In this document: in pieces, positions 37,323 to 46,203 of the stretch
How the letters are laid out: the number at the start of each line of letters is the position of its first letter
Numbering within the stretch: the first letter of the stretch is position 1
Source of the DNA: Verrucomicrobiota bacterium
GTDB lineage: Bacteria > Verrucomicrobiota > Kiritimatiellia > SS1-B-03-39 > UBA6053
Assembly: GCA_020831625.1 (NCBI GenBank)
Contig: JAFIGD010000006.1
Coordinates: forward strand, 62,001 to 126,000
Direction: 5' to 3'
Length of the DNA: 64,000 bases
The notes under the pieces: model-generated
The model's input: only the letters and a program-made list of their open reading frames with translations
Told to the model about the DNA's origin: nothing
Databases searched by the model: none
Program-made: the position numbers and the translations under genes

Positions 37323-40208
37323 ATGGATGCTGAATTAATTGATATGTTGTGGATCCTGCTGTGCGCGGGATTGGTTTTCCTCATGCAGGGAGGTTTTCTC
37401 TGCCTGGAAAGCGGACTCACCCGAAGTAAAAACTCGATTAACGTGGCCTTTAAAAACGTGGTGGACTTCGGGGTCGCGGTCGCGCTCTACTGGGCGGTTT
37501 CCTATGGGCTGATGTTCGGAAGCTCGGTCGGCGGCTGGTTCGGGAACAGCGGGTTCTTTTTCCGTCCGACCGGCTTTGACGCGCCCATGCTCTTCAGCGT
37601 CTTTATCTTCCAGGCGATGTTCTGCGCCACCGGGGCGACAATTATCTCCGGTGCCACTGCGGAACGCCTGCGGTTCTACGCATACGTGGTGATTACCGTC
37701 ATCTTCTCCATTCTCGTTTATCCCTTCGTCGGCCACTGGGTCTGGGCATCGGACGCGCTGGGCGAACCCTCCGGCTGGCTGGCACGCCAGGGCTTTCATG
37801 ATTTCGCGGGCTCCAGCGTGGTCCACAGCACCGGCGGCTGGGTGGCACTTGCGGTTGTCATCATTGTCGGCCCCCGTCTGGGCCGCTTCAATTCTGAAGG
37901 CAAACCCGTCGAAATCCCCGGCAGCAACATGCCCATGGCCATGTTGGGCACCATGATCCTGATCTTCGGCTGGTTCGGATTCAACGGCGGCTCGGTGCTG
38001 GGCTTCACCGATGGCGTCCCCCTCATCATGATGAACACCCTGCTCGGCGCAGTCGCGGGCATGGTGGCGGTCATGTGTCTGGCGCCTTTTTACAAAAAAC
38101 TTCCCGATCCGGGTCTGGTCATGAATGGAGCCATCGCCGGCCTGGTGGGGGTGACCGCAAACTGCGACATCACCGGCCCGTTGGCGGCGATCATCATCGG
38201 CGCCGTCGGTGGACTGATCATGTTGGTGACCACCCGGGTCCTGGAACACTTCAAGATTGATGACGCGATTGGTGCGGTTCCGGCCCACTTAACTCCCGGC
38301 ATCTGGGGAACACTGGCTGCAGCTCTCTTTGCGGATCCGGAGATCATCGGAGCCGAAGTGGACCGCGTGGCCATGTTCCAGACCCAGCTCACGGGCGTTG
38401 TCATTATCGGCTTCTGGTCCTTTGTCCTCGCCTTCGCATTCCTTTGGGCCATCAACAAAAAATTCCCCTTCCGCGTCACCGCTGAAGAGGAACATGCGGG
38501 CCTGAACATCAGCGAACACGGTGCCCGCACCGAAACGGTCTTCCTCATGGAGGACATGGAACGCCACGCCCGTACCGGAGACCTCTCCAAACGGGTACGT
38601 GTCGAACCCTTCACTGAAGTCGGTCAGATCGCACAGCAGTACAATAAAGTGATCGATGTGCTGGACCTGACCATGAGCCGGCTCACATCCATTTTCCGCG
38701 ATCTGAATGACGGGATCATCACCTTTACGAAAGAGGGTCTCTTAACCTCCGTCAATCCCAAGGCTGCAAAGCTGCTGGGCCTGCAGACCGCCAGTGCCTC
38801 TGGTCTGGATATCTGGGATGTCGTCACCGGCTCCCACCTGGAATCTGTTGAAGCCCATCAGCCTGCCGATCAGGAACCGGTTGACGTCTTCCGGACCGGA
38901 TCTGTGCAGGAAATTCATCTCAAACAGACCGATACCCGCAAGGACATCATCTTTGAGTTCCTTAGTTCAGAAGGCCGCTTCGCCGATGATGTTGTCTACA
39001 CCGGCCTCATCCGTGATGTCAGCGAAAGTTATCACACGCGACGCCGCCGTCATCGGGTCATGTCCAAACTCTTCGGAGCCCAGAAGCTTCAGTTGTATGC
39101 GCTGATGTGCAAGGAGGCGCTGCCGGAAATCCGAACCGCCGCAACCGACATCCAGAAGCGCATCGTTCAGAGCACACTCAGTCTCGAAGACGCACAGAGC
39201 CTTGATGTCGAAACCATGGACCTCTCCCTTATGCAGGTCTCCGCCAGTGCCCGCTCTATCGACCAGCTCACCCGGGATCTGCAGCACCTGGAGGAGATGA
39301 ACCGACTCCCCGGAAAGCCCGTCTATCTCGACAAACTCATGGAAGCCTTGTTGACGGACAAAGACTTCCGTGCCAGCAGCGCGAGTTTGAAAGCTCTGGA
39401 AATCGAGTGGATCCCCGGCGGACTGGATTTTATGACCCAGGCCTCCGAAAGGTATCTGATTCAGGCCCTGCGTACGCTCTTCCGCTACGCGGCACTTCAG
39501 AACACCCCCGGAACCCCCTTGGAGCTCAGCACCAAACCCGTCTATCTGGACCAGCCCTTTCACGGATCGGAAATGGTGCCGGTCGGTGAATATATGGTCC
39601 TGACCCTCCAGGATACCGGAAAAGGACTGACTGAAGATCAGGTGGATAAACTGTTTGCCTCCGGGAAAGACGACTCGAATTTCCCCATGGTATTGGCGGA
39701 AGCCATTGTCCACTACATGAGCGGATACCTTCTGGTGGATTCCACCCTGGGCAAAGGGACGGAATTCAGTATCTACCTGCCTCTGGCCCGTCCGCCGGTT
39801 TCAATCATCACCGACATTCCCTCTCCCAAAGCCTCCGTTTTGGTGGTGGATGATGATATGCAGCAGTTGAATCAGCTCGCCTCCACCCTGCGACAGGAAA
39901 AGTTCCGGGTCGTCAGTGCCGAAAGCGAAAAAGAAGCCGTCGAGATGCTGAAAACAGAAAAAGTGGACCTTGTTCTCTTGGATCTGGTGCTCGGTCGTGA
40001 TGCGCGGCCGGATGCGGGTGTCTTCCACCGGCTCCGCAAAGCCTATCCCGACCTCCCCATCCTCGTCACCTGCGGAAACCCTGACAAAGAGGTGCTCGCG
40101 GATGTCATTCAGGACGGAGCGGCCGGCTATGTATCGAAACCCTTCGTTGCCACCACGCTTGTTCGACAGGTCAGTAAAGAAACGGCGTCAAAGCTGGCTG
40201 CGGTCTAA
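37323..40208 (+). CDS. Ammonium transporter–PAS–histidine-kinase-like–receiver fusion
   Basis: A 961-residue protein. Residues 1-~380 form an Amt/MEP/Rh channel: eleven helices, D160 and the twin-His equivalents H168 (FAGSSVVHST) and H322 (PAHLTPGIWGT), so the pore is probably functional. A HAMP-like linker (about 410-445), a PAS domain (about 455-565), a helical dimerisation region (about 575-690) and a HATPase-like domain follow, with G-boxes DTGKGL (764-769) and GKGTEF (810-815). A C-terminal receiver has D843-D845, phospho-acceptor D887, T916 and K939. The usual His of the H-box is not visible (MCKEALPEIRTA region) and the N-box Asn is missing (YLIQALRTLFRYA). A GGAG sits six bases before the ATG. 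Confidence 0.88.
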   Translation: MDAELIDMLWILLCAGLVFLMQGGFLCLESGLTRSKNSINVAFKNVVDFGVAVALYWAVSYGLMFGSSVGGWFGNSGFFFRPTGFDAPMLFSVFIFQAMFCATGATIISGATAERLRFYAYVVITVIFSILVYPFVGHWVWASDALGEPSGWLARQGFHDFAGSSVVHSTGGWVALAVVIIVGPRLGRFNSEGKPVEIPGSNMPMAMLGTMILIFGWFGFNGGSVLGFTDGVPLIMMNTLLGAVAGMVAVMCLAPFYKKLPDPGLVMNGAIAGLVGVTANCDITGPLAAIIIGAVGGLIMLVTTRVLEHFKIDDAIGAVPAHLTPGIWGTLAAALFADPEIIGAEVDRVAMFQTQLTGVVIIGFWSFVLAFAFLWAINKKFPFRVTAEEEHAGLNISEHGARTETVFLMEDMERHARTGDLSKRVRVEPFTEVGQIAQQYNKVIDVLDLTMSRLTSIFRDLNDGIITFTKEGLLTSVNPKAAKLLGLQTASASGLDIWDVVTGSHLESVEAHQPADQEPVDVFRTGSVQEIHLKQTDTRKDIIFEFLSSEGRFADDVVYTGLIRDVSESYHTRRRRHRVMSKLFGAQKLQLYALMCKEALPEIRTAATDIQKRIVQSTLSLEDAQSLDVETMDLSLMQVSASARSIDQLTRDLQHLEEMNRLPGKPVYLDKLMEALLTDKDFRASSASLKALEIEWIPGGLDFMTQASERYLIQALRTLFRYAALQNTPGTPLELSTKPVYLDQPFHGSEMVPVGEYMVLTLQDTGKGLTEDQVDKLFASGKDDSNFPMVLAEAIVHYMSGYLLVDSTLGKGTEFSIYLPLARPPVSIITDIPSPKASVLVVDDDMQQLNQLASTLRQEKFRVVSAESEKEAVEMLKTEKVDLVLLDLVLGRDARPDAGVFHRLRKAYPDLPILVTCGNPDKEVLADVIQDGAAGYVSKPFVATTLVRQVSKETASKLAAV

Positions 40209-41315
40209 GCCACAAGCTTTCCGCAACACCTGGAGCGTTCCCCCTGCAGTCCGCTCCCAGGTGAACGCTTGCGCGCGGTGCAATCCGGACTGGATGCACC
40301 GCGCGCGTTTTTCTTTCGACATCGCCACACACTGCGCCAAGGAATCGGCAAAAGCAGGAATGTCCTCAGCGTCTGCATAAAAAACAGCATCTCCCCCTAC
40401 CTCGGGAATCGATCCGCAGCGGGTGGTGAGCACCGGAACACCGGATTGCATCGCCTCCAGGACGGGCAATCCGAATCCTTCGTACAAACTGGGGAAAACA
40501 AAAACATCCGCGGATTGATAAAGCGTGATTAATTGCTGTCGGTTCAATCCGGCGAGCCGTTTCACTCGCCCGGGTTGCTTCAGCCCCCGCAGGGCAGCCT
40601 GCACGGCCGCCTCCCCCAGGCGGGCTTTGCCAACGACCACCAGATCATGTGGGATACGGTCCTCCAAGCGCCCAAACGCGGCGACAAGTTTATCCACGGC
40701 TTTGTGAGGATAACTGTTAGCAACACAGAGGAGATAAGGGGTTGGCGGTTCTGTCGCGGAGACTGGAGGCCTGAAATTGGCATCCGCTGCAAGCGGGGTC
40801 ACATGAATTCGCTCTGCGTGCGCCGAGGTAAACCGAAGAATATCCTGCTTGGAAAATTCAGAAATCGTCAGGACCTGTTTGCGACGATCCAGCGCGCTCG
40901 CCTGAACCAATATATGGGTGGTCAACCGCGCCAGTCCGGTCAAATCCTGAGGGAAGCGCTTGTACTGCATATCCAGCAAACTCACAACTTGCGGACATCC
41001 GCCCAACACCGGAGCCGTATATCCCGGCGACCACAACACATCCAATTTTGCACGCCGAACCCGATACGGCAATTCCACCTGCTCACGGGCGATCCGCGCA
41101 AAACGATTGACCGCACGAAAGGGACTCAGCACACAGGACCAGCCCTCCCCGTCAAATTCAGCCGAAAGCTTTTCATGGTTCTCGATCTGTGTAAACAGCA
41201 CCACCTCCTCCGGGACCGCCGCCCGTTTCCACTGACGCAAGATTTCCAGTAAATAGGTTTCACTGCCCCCGACCTCTCCGGGCAAATAAAACAAAGTGTT
41301 CACACCCACCCTCAT
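40188..41315 (-). CDS. GT4-family glycosyltransferase
   Basis: A 375-residue GT-B enzyme. N-terminal GVNTLFYLPGEVGGSETYLL with the glycine-rich acceptor loop and the C-terminal GT4 signature DVFVFPSLYEGFGLPVLEAM (about 280-300, E-x7-E) are clear. The PYLLCVANSYPHKAVDKLV block is typical of WbaZ/RfaG-like transferases, which use nucleotide-activated sugars. The substrate is unknown. Its end overlaps the Amt-fusion stop by 21 bases in convergent orientation. It is the first gene of the glycan locus, coupled to the next GT2 gene by four bases. Confidence 0.9.
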   Translation of the reverse strand: MRVGVNTLFYLPGEVGGSETYLLEILRQWKRAAVPEEVVLFTQIENHEKLSAEFDGEGWSCVLSPFRAVNRFARIAREQVELPYRVRRAKLDVLWSPGYTAPVLGGCPQVVSLLDMQYKRFPQDLTGLARLTTHILVQASALDRRKQVLTISEFSKQDILRFTSAHAERIHVTPLAADANFRPPVSATEPPTPYLLCVANSYPHKAVDKLVAAFGRLEDRIPHDLVVVGKARLGEAAVQAALRGLKQPGRVKRLAGLNRQQLITLYQSADVFVFPSLYEGFGLPVLEAMQSGVPVLTTRCGSIPEVGGDAVFYADAEDIPAFADSLAQCVAMSKEKRARCIQSGLHRAQAFTWERTAGGTLQVLRKACGLDRSQL

Positions 41316-42115
41316 CCGTCATGCCCTCCTGAAGCAGACCGCCGGGTCATCAGCGAATACATCCCGATGATCCCCCATTTCACACCCCAATGCATCAGCG
41401 TTTGCAAACGCCACTTCCCCGCATCAGCTTTGGCCGCCTGATATTCCTCGTCAAACTGAAGGCGAAAGTGCTGCCCGCTGATCGATCCCGCCGTCCACCT
41501 GAACGAGGCCAACGGCGGATCCGGGATCGCCACGCCTTTTCCCTGCCGCCACAAGCGCAACAAAAATTCATAATCCCACGCCGCTTTCAGGTCCAGGCGC
41601 AAGAGTCCCGCCTGCTCCTGAGCCGCCTTGCGAAAAAACATCGCCGGCTGCGAAATAAAGTTAATGCACTGAAACGTAAACCGGCTTGAAATCGGATAAC
41701 ACGCCCGCTTCACCCGCGTCACACCTTTGCGAATCTCCTGGCCAGATTCATCAATTATGGGGCAATGTCCAAAGCAAAACGGAGCCTCGGGATGACGCGT
41801 CATCACCTCCGCCACCCGCGCGAGGGCTCCCGGCGCATACTCGTCATCCGCATTCAGCCAGGCCACAACATCACCCGTTGCCAGTGCAAAGCCTTTATTG
41901 ATGGCATCCGCAGGTCCTTGATCCGGCTCTGAAACCACGCGATCAATAGCGGTGCCATGCCCCCGAAGAATCTCCAGGGTTCCGTCCTTGCTGCCGCCAT
42001 CCATTACAAAATATTCCACATCAACGCCTTCCATGCGCTGAGCCAGCACACTTTTCACGCAACGGTCCAAATAGGCCGCCGAATGGTAGGAAGGTGTGAT
42101 CACAGTAAATTTCAT
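41312..42115 (-). CDS. GT2-family glycosyltransferase
   Basis: A 267-residue GT-A enzyme. MKFTVITPSYHSAAYLDRCV, FVMDGGSKDGTLEIL, and VVAWLNADDEYAPGALA (the DxD-like ADD metal site) are standard GT2 blocks; CINFISQPAMFFRKAA and AAWDYEFLLRLWRQG are the acceptor-side segments. The open frame extends to 42166, but the conserved N-terminus begins at the ATG at 42115. It is coupled to the GT4 gene by a 4-base overlap and diverges from the GT2/DUF2304 pair at 42197, so the 81-base gap between holds both promoters. Confidence 0.92.
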   Translation of the reverse strand: MKFTVITPSYHSAAYLDRCVKSVLAQRMEGVDVEYFVMDGGSKDGTLEILRGHGTAIDRVVSEPDQGPADAINKGFALATGDVVAWLNADDEYAPGALARVAEVMTRHPEAPFCFGHCPIIDESGQEIRKGVTRVKRACYPISSRFTFQCINFISQPAMFFRKAAQEQAGLLRLDLKAAWDYEFLLRLWRQGKGVAIPDPPLASFRWTAGSISGQHFRLQFDEEYQAAKADAGKWRLQTLMHWGVKWGIIGMYSLMTRRSASGGHDG

Positions 42116-42196
42116 AGGATGTGCAAAACATGTAGATAGAAAGAAAGACGTGCAAAACGCTTGCATCCTTCAGGTGAAAACCTGAAAAAGGAGACG

Positions 42197-42946
42197 ATGT
42201 CGAATCTATTTTCTCATTCGGTGCTCCTGATCCCCGCCTTCAACGAGGAGGAAGCCTTGGGTCCACTCCTGGCGGAGGTCCGTACCCATTGCCCGGGCCT
42301 CAAAATCGTGGTCATCAACGACGCCTCTCAGGACGCCACCTCCGCCGTGGCCCGCAAGGCGGGAGCCGTGGTTCTGGACTTGCCCGTAAACCTTGGCGTT
42401 GCCGGCGCGATGCAAGCCGGATTCCGCTGGGCGATTCATCACGAATACACCTATGCAATCCGTTGCGACAGTGATGGACAGCATCCCCCTGCGTCTATTT
42501 CTGATCTCTGCGCACACATGGAAGCCACAGGTGTAGACCTTGTCATCGGTTCGCGGGCTCTCTCCGAGAACTCCTTCGACAACAGTTTCCTCCGACGCCT
42601 GGGCATTGGATATCTCAGCCGCTTTCTCAGCCTGATCTGCCGACACCGCGTCACCGACCCCACCTCCGGCTTCCAGATGGTCAATCACCTCCTGATGTAC
42701 TATTTCGCTCACGAATATCCCTCCGACTATCCCGAACCCGAATCCCTGGCCCTCCTCCGCCGACAAGGATACCGCTTCAGCGAAGTTGCCGTCCCCTTCC
42801 GGGCACGACAAGGCGGCACCTCCTCTCTCCATGGCTTCAGCAGTCTTTACTTCGCTTTCAAAGTCACCTTTGCCCTCCTCATCGACCGCGCCCGTGGGGT
42901 GGACCTCCGCTATTCCCGCAAAGAATTGGAGGAAAAACTCTCATGA
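42197..42946 (+). CDS. GT2-family glycosyltransferase, DPM/DPG-synthase-like
   Basis: A 249-residue protein of the dolichol/undecaprenyl-phosphate sugar transferase group: VLLIPAFNEEEALGPLLAEV, VVINDASQDATSAVARKAG, AIRCDSDGQHPP (DxD) and VIGSRALSE. Without a C-terminal membrane pair it is probably a soluble, membrane-associated enzyme that may charge undecaprenyl phosphate with a sugar for the GT-C transferase at 43563. AAGGAG lies six bases before the ATG, one of the strongest ribosome sites in the window. A longer open frame begins at 42161. Confidence 0.9.
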   Translation: MSNLFSHSVLLIPAFNEEEALGPLLAEVRTHCPGLKIVVINDASQDATSAVARKAGAVVLDLPVNLGVAGAMQAGFRWAIHHEYTYAIRCDSDGQHPPASISDLCAHMEATGVDLVIGSRALSENSFDNSFLRRLGIGYLSRFLSLICRHRVTDPTSGFQMVNHLLMYYFAHEYPSDYPEPESLALLRRQGYRFSEVAVPFRARQGGTSSLHGFSSLYFAFKVTFALLIDRARGVDLRYSRKELEEKLS

Positions 42947-43464
42947 GTCCATGGATCACCTACGGATTGCCGGGAGTGCTGCTGCTGACAACCGCAATCG
43001 TCCTGTTCGGTCAAACCCGACCGGCGCGCCTGCCCGCGATGTTTCTCACCTTGATCGGCATCCTGTTACTGCTTGTCGCCGTCTTCCCGGGCCTCGAACG
43101 TGCCGTCCTCCCCAATAAAATACGCCTGTTCATGGGCGTGGTCAGCCTCACCCACCTTTTCATCACCCTCGAAGCGGTGCGGAGGAACACCCTCAAAGAA
43201 CGGTATGCCCTCCTGTGGATCGGAACCGGACTGGCCCTGCTGGTGTTCGCCATTCAGCCCAACGTCATCGGCTGGCTCGTGCAGGTCACCGGGATGCACT
43301 ACACCTCCGCGATCATGCTGGTGATTTTCAGCTTTCTGATCCTCATTGCCTTCCACGTGTCTCTGGTCCTCTCCCAATACGAGACCGACCGCCGGAAACT
43401 GGCGCAGAAAATCGCGCTGCTGGAGGAACAGATCCGGCGGCTTGAAGACAAACTTCAACCGTAA
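42943..43464 (+). CDS. DUF2304 membrane protein
   Basis: A 173-residue protein with about four membrane helices and a C-terminal coiled coil (TDRRKLAQKIALLEEQIRRL). The pattern LKERYALLWIGTGLALLVFA and LVLSQYETDRR is that of DUF2304. These proteins commonly sit next to GT2 glycosyltransferases like the gene before it, which it overlaps by four bases. It may anchor the transferase or flip its lipid-linked product; this is inference from recurring neighbourhood. Confidence 0.85.
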   Translation: MSPWITYGLPGVLLLTTAIVLFGQTRPARLPAMFLTLIGILLLLVAVFPGLERAVLPNKIRLFMGVVSLTHLFITLEAVRRNTLKERYALLWIGTGLALLVFAIQPNVIGWLVQVTGMHYTSAIMLVIFSFLILIAFHVSLVLSQYETDRRKLAQKIALLEEQIRRLEDKLQP

Positions 43465-43474
43465 TTGAAGAGCG

Positions 43475-43549
43475 TCAGGGCTCGGTTCGCACGCGAAACA
43501 TTGCACAGCTCATCAAAAGGAAGAGAACAGCAAAAAGAATAGTCTTCAT
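43475..43549 (-). CDS. 24-residue lipoprotein-like peptide
   Basis: A 25-codon ORF (ATG at 43549, stop TGA at 43477-43475). The product MKTILFAVLFLLMSCAMF plus six more residues looks like a signal peptide ending in a lipobox (LMSC). The mature part would be only ten residues, as in entericidin-like peptides. GGAGG lies seven bases before the ATG, a strong ribosome site, directly downstream of the GT-C gene (13-base gap). Size class is at the limit of what can be trusted; the ribosome site and lipobox favour a real gene. Confidence 0.5.
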   Translation of the reverse strand: MKTILFAVLFLLMSCAMFRVRTEP

Positions 43550-43562
43550 TGCATCCCTCCGG

Positions 43563-46178
43563 TCAAGGCTGTGGATCCACAACGAACTGATGCATGCGAA
43601 TCCCCAAATCAGAGGGGAAATTGGATAATCCGGGATCATACGCGGGAAGGGTCTGCAGCTTCATCCACGCAAACACCCCCCGGGCATCTTCGGGATGTTC
43701 GACGGCAACGGGATGCCAGGCCCATTCCGCAGTGACGCTGAGATCACCCAGTGTGGAGCCGTCTTCTTTGAACAGCGTCACACGAACCGGCTCCGGATCG
43801 GATCGGCTGTGTTGCGCATAGATCCAGATCCATGACAGGCCGGGATGTTCCGGGACCAGCAACGCGGCTTCCGCGCGCACCCATTGGGAATCCAGATCAT
43901 CGATCCCGAAAGAAACGGCTTCCGCCGGTAAAACAGCGGGATTCAATGTGCTCCCCTGACGCTCGAAGAGCTGCACGAGAAACGAAAAGTGCTCACTCCG
44001 CATCGAAAGGACGTCGGAGCCTTCCGCCTGAACCCAGAGTGCTTCCCAGTGCCGTCCCATCTTCACCCGGTGCACGGTGCCCCCGTTGATCTCCGGAAGA
44101 GCCCCGGGCACACCGTGCGGATAGGCGATCAGAAGGACAAATTCTTGCGTATCCCCCCATGGAATCCGGACCGGCTCGTCGGTGTCCAGCCGGTTCCCGC
44201 GGAGTTCGGTGGCCCGGGGACCCATCCGGTTTGCGCCCCCCTGAATCCCGAGGCGGCTGCCATGAAATTCGCGGACATACGGGATCCGGGGCGCAACCTC
44301 GCCGGGGGGCAGCAACCGGTGCGCATGCAGGGTTCGCGTCCACCGGTGCACCGGTTGCGGCACATCCCGCCGGGCGCGTCCCAAGGTCTTGGTGCGGACC
44401 GATTCCGTCCATAAGGGCTCCATCGCAACCCCCGGTATCGCGGAGCCGGCAAAGGGGGAGATCAACACATGACGCCGCTCCGGATGATCGGAAACCGTGT
44501 CCCGCCAGATCGACTGAATCCGCTCAATCTCATCCTCGCTGCGGTACTCCCAGGCCAGGGGCAGCAGAGGAAGTCCCGTCATTTTTTCAATGGGCACCGC
44601 GGTTTGCGTGTATTCAGCAAAGAGGAAATCCGCCTCCGGCTGAATGCGGGCGGAAAGGGTCCGGTAAAATCCGTGTATCCCCTTCAGGTTCCATGTCGAA
44701 TAAATCTGTGTGCGCCCCCGCACCGCGAACGCGGCCAGCATCAGCGAAACCCATACCGCTCCGAAGGCGGGTGCTCTGGTTTTCAGCGCATTGCGCACGG
44801 GCAAGCGGCGGGCGGCGGCATGAACACCCCAATCCAGCAGACTGACGGTCCCCAGGATCAGCAACGGAACCAGAAACGTCACCATCCGCCGGGTTTCGAA
44901 CATGTAATTCACCACCCAGCCGATGGTCATGGAGGCCGGTGCCAGCAGGAAAAAGATCCAGCGGCCCAGCGCGCTGCGGAGGCAGAGGACAGGCAGCCCC
45001 ATCAAGGCGAACAGGAACCAGACCCGGGACATGGTTCGCAGGACCCCTTGAAAGTCCGTGAGGCTGATGTAGGCCACCGTCCACGCCGGCAATAACGGGA
45101 TATGCCCGTGCTCATCCCGGAAACGCAGCGTCAGCAACACCACGGCCAACACCGCGAGACTCATCAACAGCCCCATGCCCAGTTGCACCGCCTTGAAGCG
45201 GGAAAAGCGGTGATAGATCCATCGCGCGCCGAAAGAGAACACCATCAGAGCTCCCAGACCCGAAAGCAGCAGCCCGCGGCGTCCGGGCGCCATGAGATTG
45301 TCGGCAATCCAATAGGGATCTGTCACCCAAACCGTCTGCGCCGCGAAGAGGGCGAAACCGGCCGCAAGTCCCGTCCACCACCCGGCCCAGAAGCAGTCCC
45401 GCCGGGTGAGGATGATTCCCGCGATCAGGGCGGGAATCACGACGTACACGGCGGTCATGTGGAAGAGCACCGCGCCGCTGAGCGCCAGCCCCGCCAGCAG
45501 GCCGTTGGACCATGATGCCGCACGCTTCTCCAACACAACGGGCAGCCACAGGACCAGACCGCAGAGCACCAGCAGGGAGGCCGGCCATTCCGCGCGCAGC
45601 GCCCGGGCATTCCATGCCACCGCCGGATGAAGCAAAAACAGTCCATACGTCAGCCAGCCGGCCCAGCCCCGTCCGGTGAGCTTCACCGCCAGACCCGCCA
45701 GCAGCACCCCGCATCCGACCGCCACCAGACTGGAGAGCCAAAAGGCGCCGTACGGGAAGCCCAGCATCATGGGGAAGCCCAGCAGGAAGGAATATGCCGG
45801 AAAGAAAAAGACGGAGACCGGGTCCATGCCCAGATCCCGGGCCCAAAGGGTGTGGTCCTTGGTGATCATGAAGCGGTGATCCCCGTATCGGAAGAGCGGG
45901 CGGTCCTCCGGACGCAACTCCGCCAGCGCCGGATCGGAAAGGTGGAGAGCGCCCGTGCGGAGGTACTGTTGGGCCGCATTGAAATACGCCGCCGCGTCCT
46001 CCCCGGCCTCAAGCTCCTCGTCGGGACGGAACAGGAGCAGGACTGTCACGAAACTAAACCCCGCCAGCAACAACCATCGGCGTCCGCAAACGGGACGTCC
46101 AACACCCAGCGAGCGACATGCGGCAAGCGTCAATCCTGCCGGGAAAAGAAATGCAATGAGACAGGCGAGGTAAATCAT
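43563..46178 (-). CDS. Large polytopic GT-C-type glycosyltransferase
   Basis: An 871-residue membrane protein. About a dozen hydrophobic helices fill residues 1-~515, then a ~350-residue extracytoplasmic part rich in β-strands. The first loop holds the acidic GEDAAAYFNAAQQYL, where GT-C enzymes (PMT/ArnT/PglB-like) keep their catalytic Asp/Glu, and a later helix has NARALRAEWPASLLVL. It probably transfers a sugar from a polyprenyl-phosphate donor on the periplasmic side. The upstream open frame reaches 46280 inside the previous gene; ATG 46178 gives a membrane helix start. No ribosome site is evident. Confidence 0.72.
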   Translation of the reverse strand: MIYLACLIAFLFPAGLTLAACRSLGVGRPVCGRRWLLLAGFSFVTVLLLFRPDEELEAGEDAAAYFNAAQQYLRTGALHLSDPALAELRPEDRPLFRYGDHRFMITKDHTLWARDLGMDPVSVFFFPAYSFLLGFPMMLGFPYGAFWLSSLVAVGCGVLLAGLAVKLTGRGWAGWLTYGLFLLHPAVAWNARALRAEWPASLLVLCGLVLWLPVVLEKRAASWSNGLLAGLALSGAVLFHMTAVYVVIPALIAGIILTRRDCFWAGWWTGLAAGFALFAAQTVWVTDPYWIADNLMAPGRRGLLLSGLGALMVFSFGARWIYHRFSRFKAVQLGMGLLMSLAVLAVVLLTLRFRDEHGHIPLLPAWTVAYISLTDFQGVLRTMSRVWFLFALMGLPVLCLRSALGRWIFFLLAPASMTIGWVVNYMFETRRMVTFLVPLLILGTVSLLDWGVHAAARRLPVRNALKTRAPAFGAVWVSLMLAAFAVRGRTQIYSTWNLKGIHGFYRTLSARIQPEADFLFAEYTQTAVPIEKMTGLPLLPLAWEYRSEDEIERIQSIWRDTVSDHPERRHVLISPFAGSAIPGVAMEPLWTESVRTKTLGRARRDVPQPVHRWTRTLHAHRLLPPGEVAPRIPYVREFHGSRLGIQGGANRMGPRATELRGNRLDTDEPVRIPWGDTQEFVLLIAYPHGVPGALPEINGGTVHRVKMGRHWEALWVQAEGSDVLSMRSEHFSFLVQLFERQGSTLNPAVLPAEAVSFGIDDLDSQWVRAEAALLVPEHPGLSWIWIYAQHSRSDPEPVRVTLFKEDGSTLGDLSVTAEWAWHPVAVEHPEDARGVFAWMKLQTLPAYDPGLSNFPSDLGIRMHQFVVDPQP

Positions 46179-46203
46179 AGGGGGTGTAAAGACGGGAATG
46201 AAC

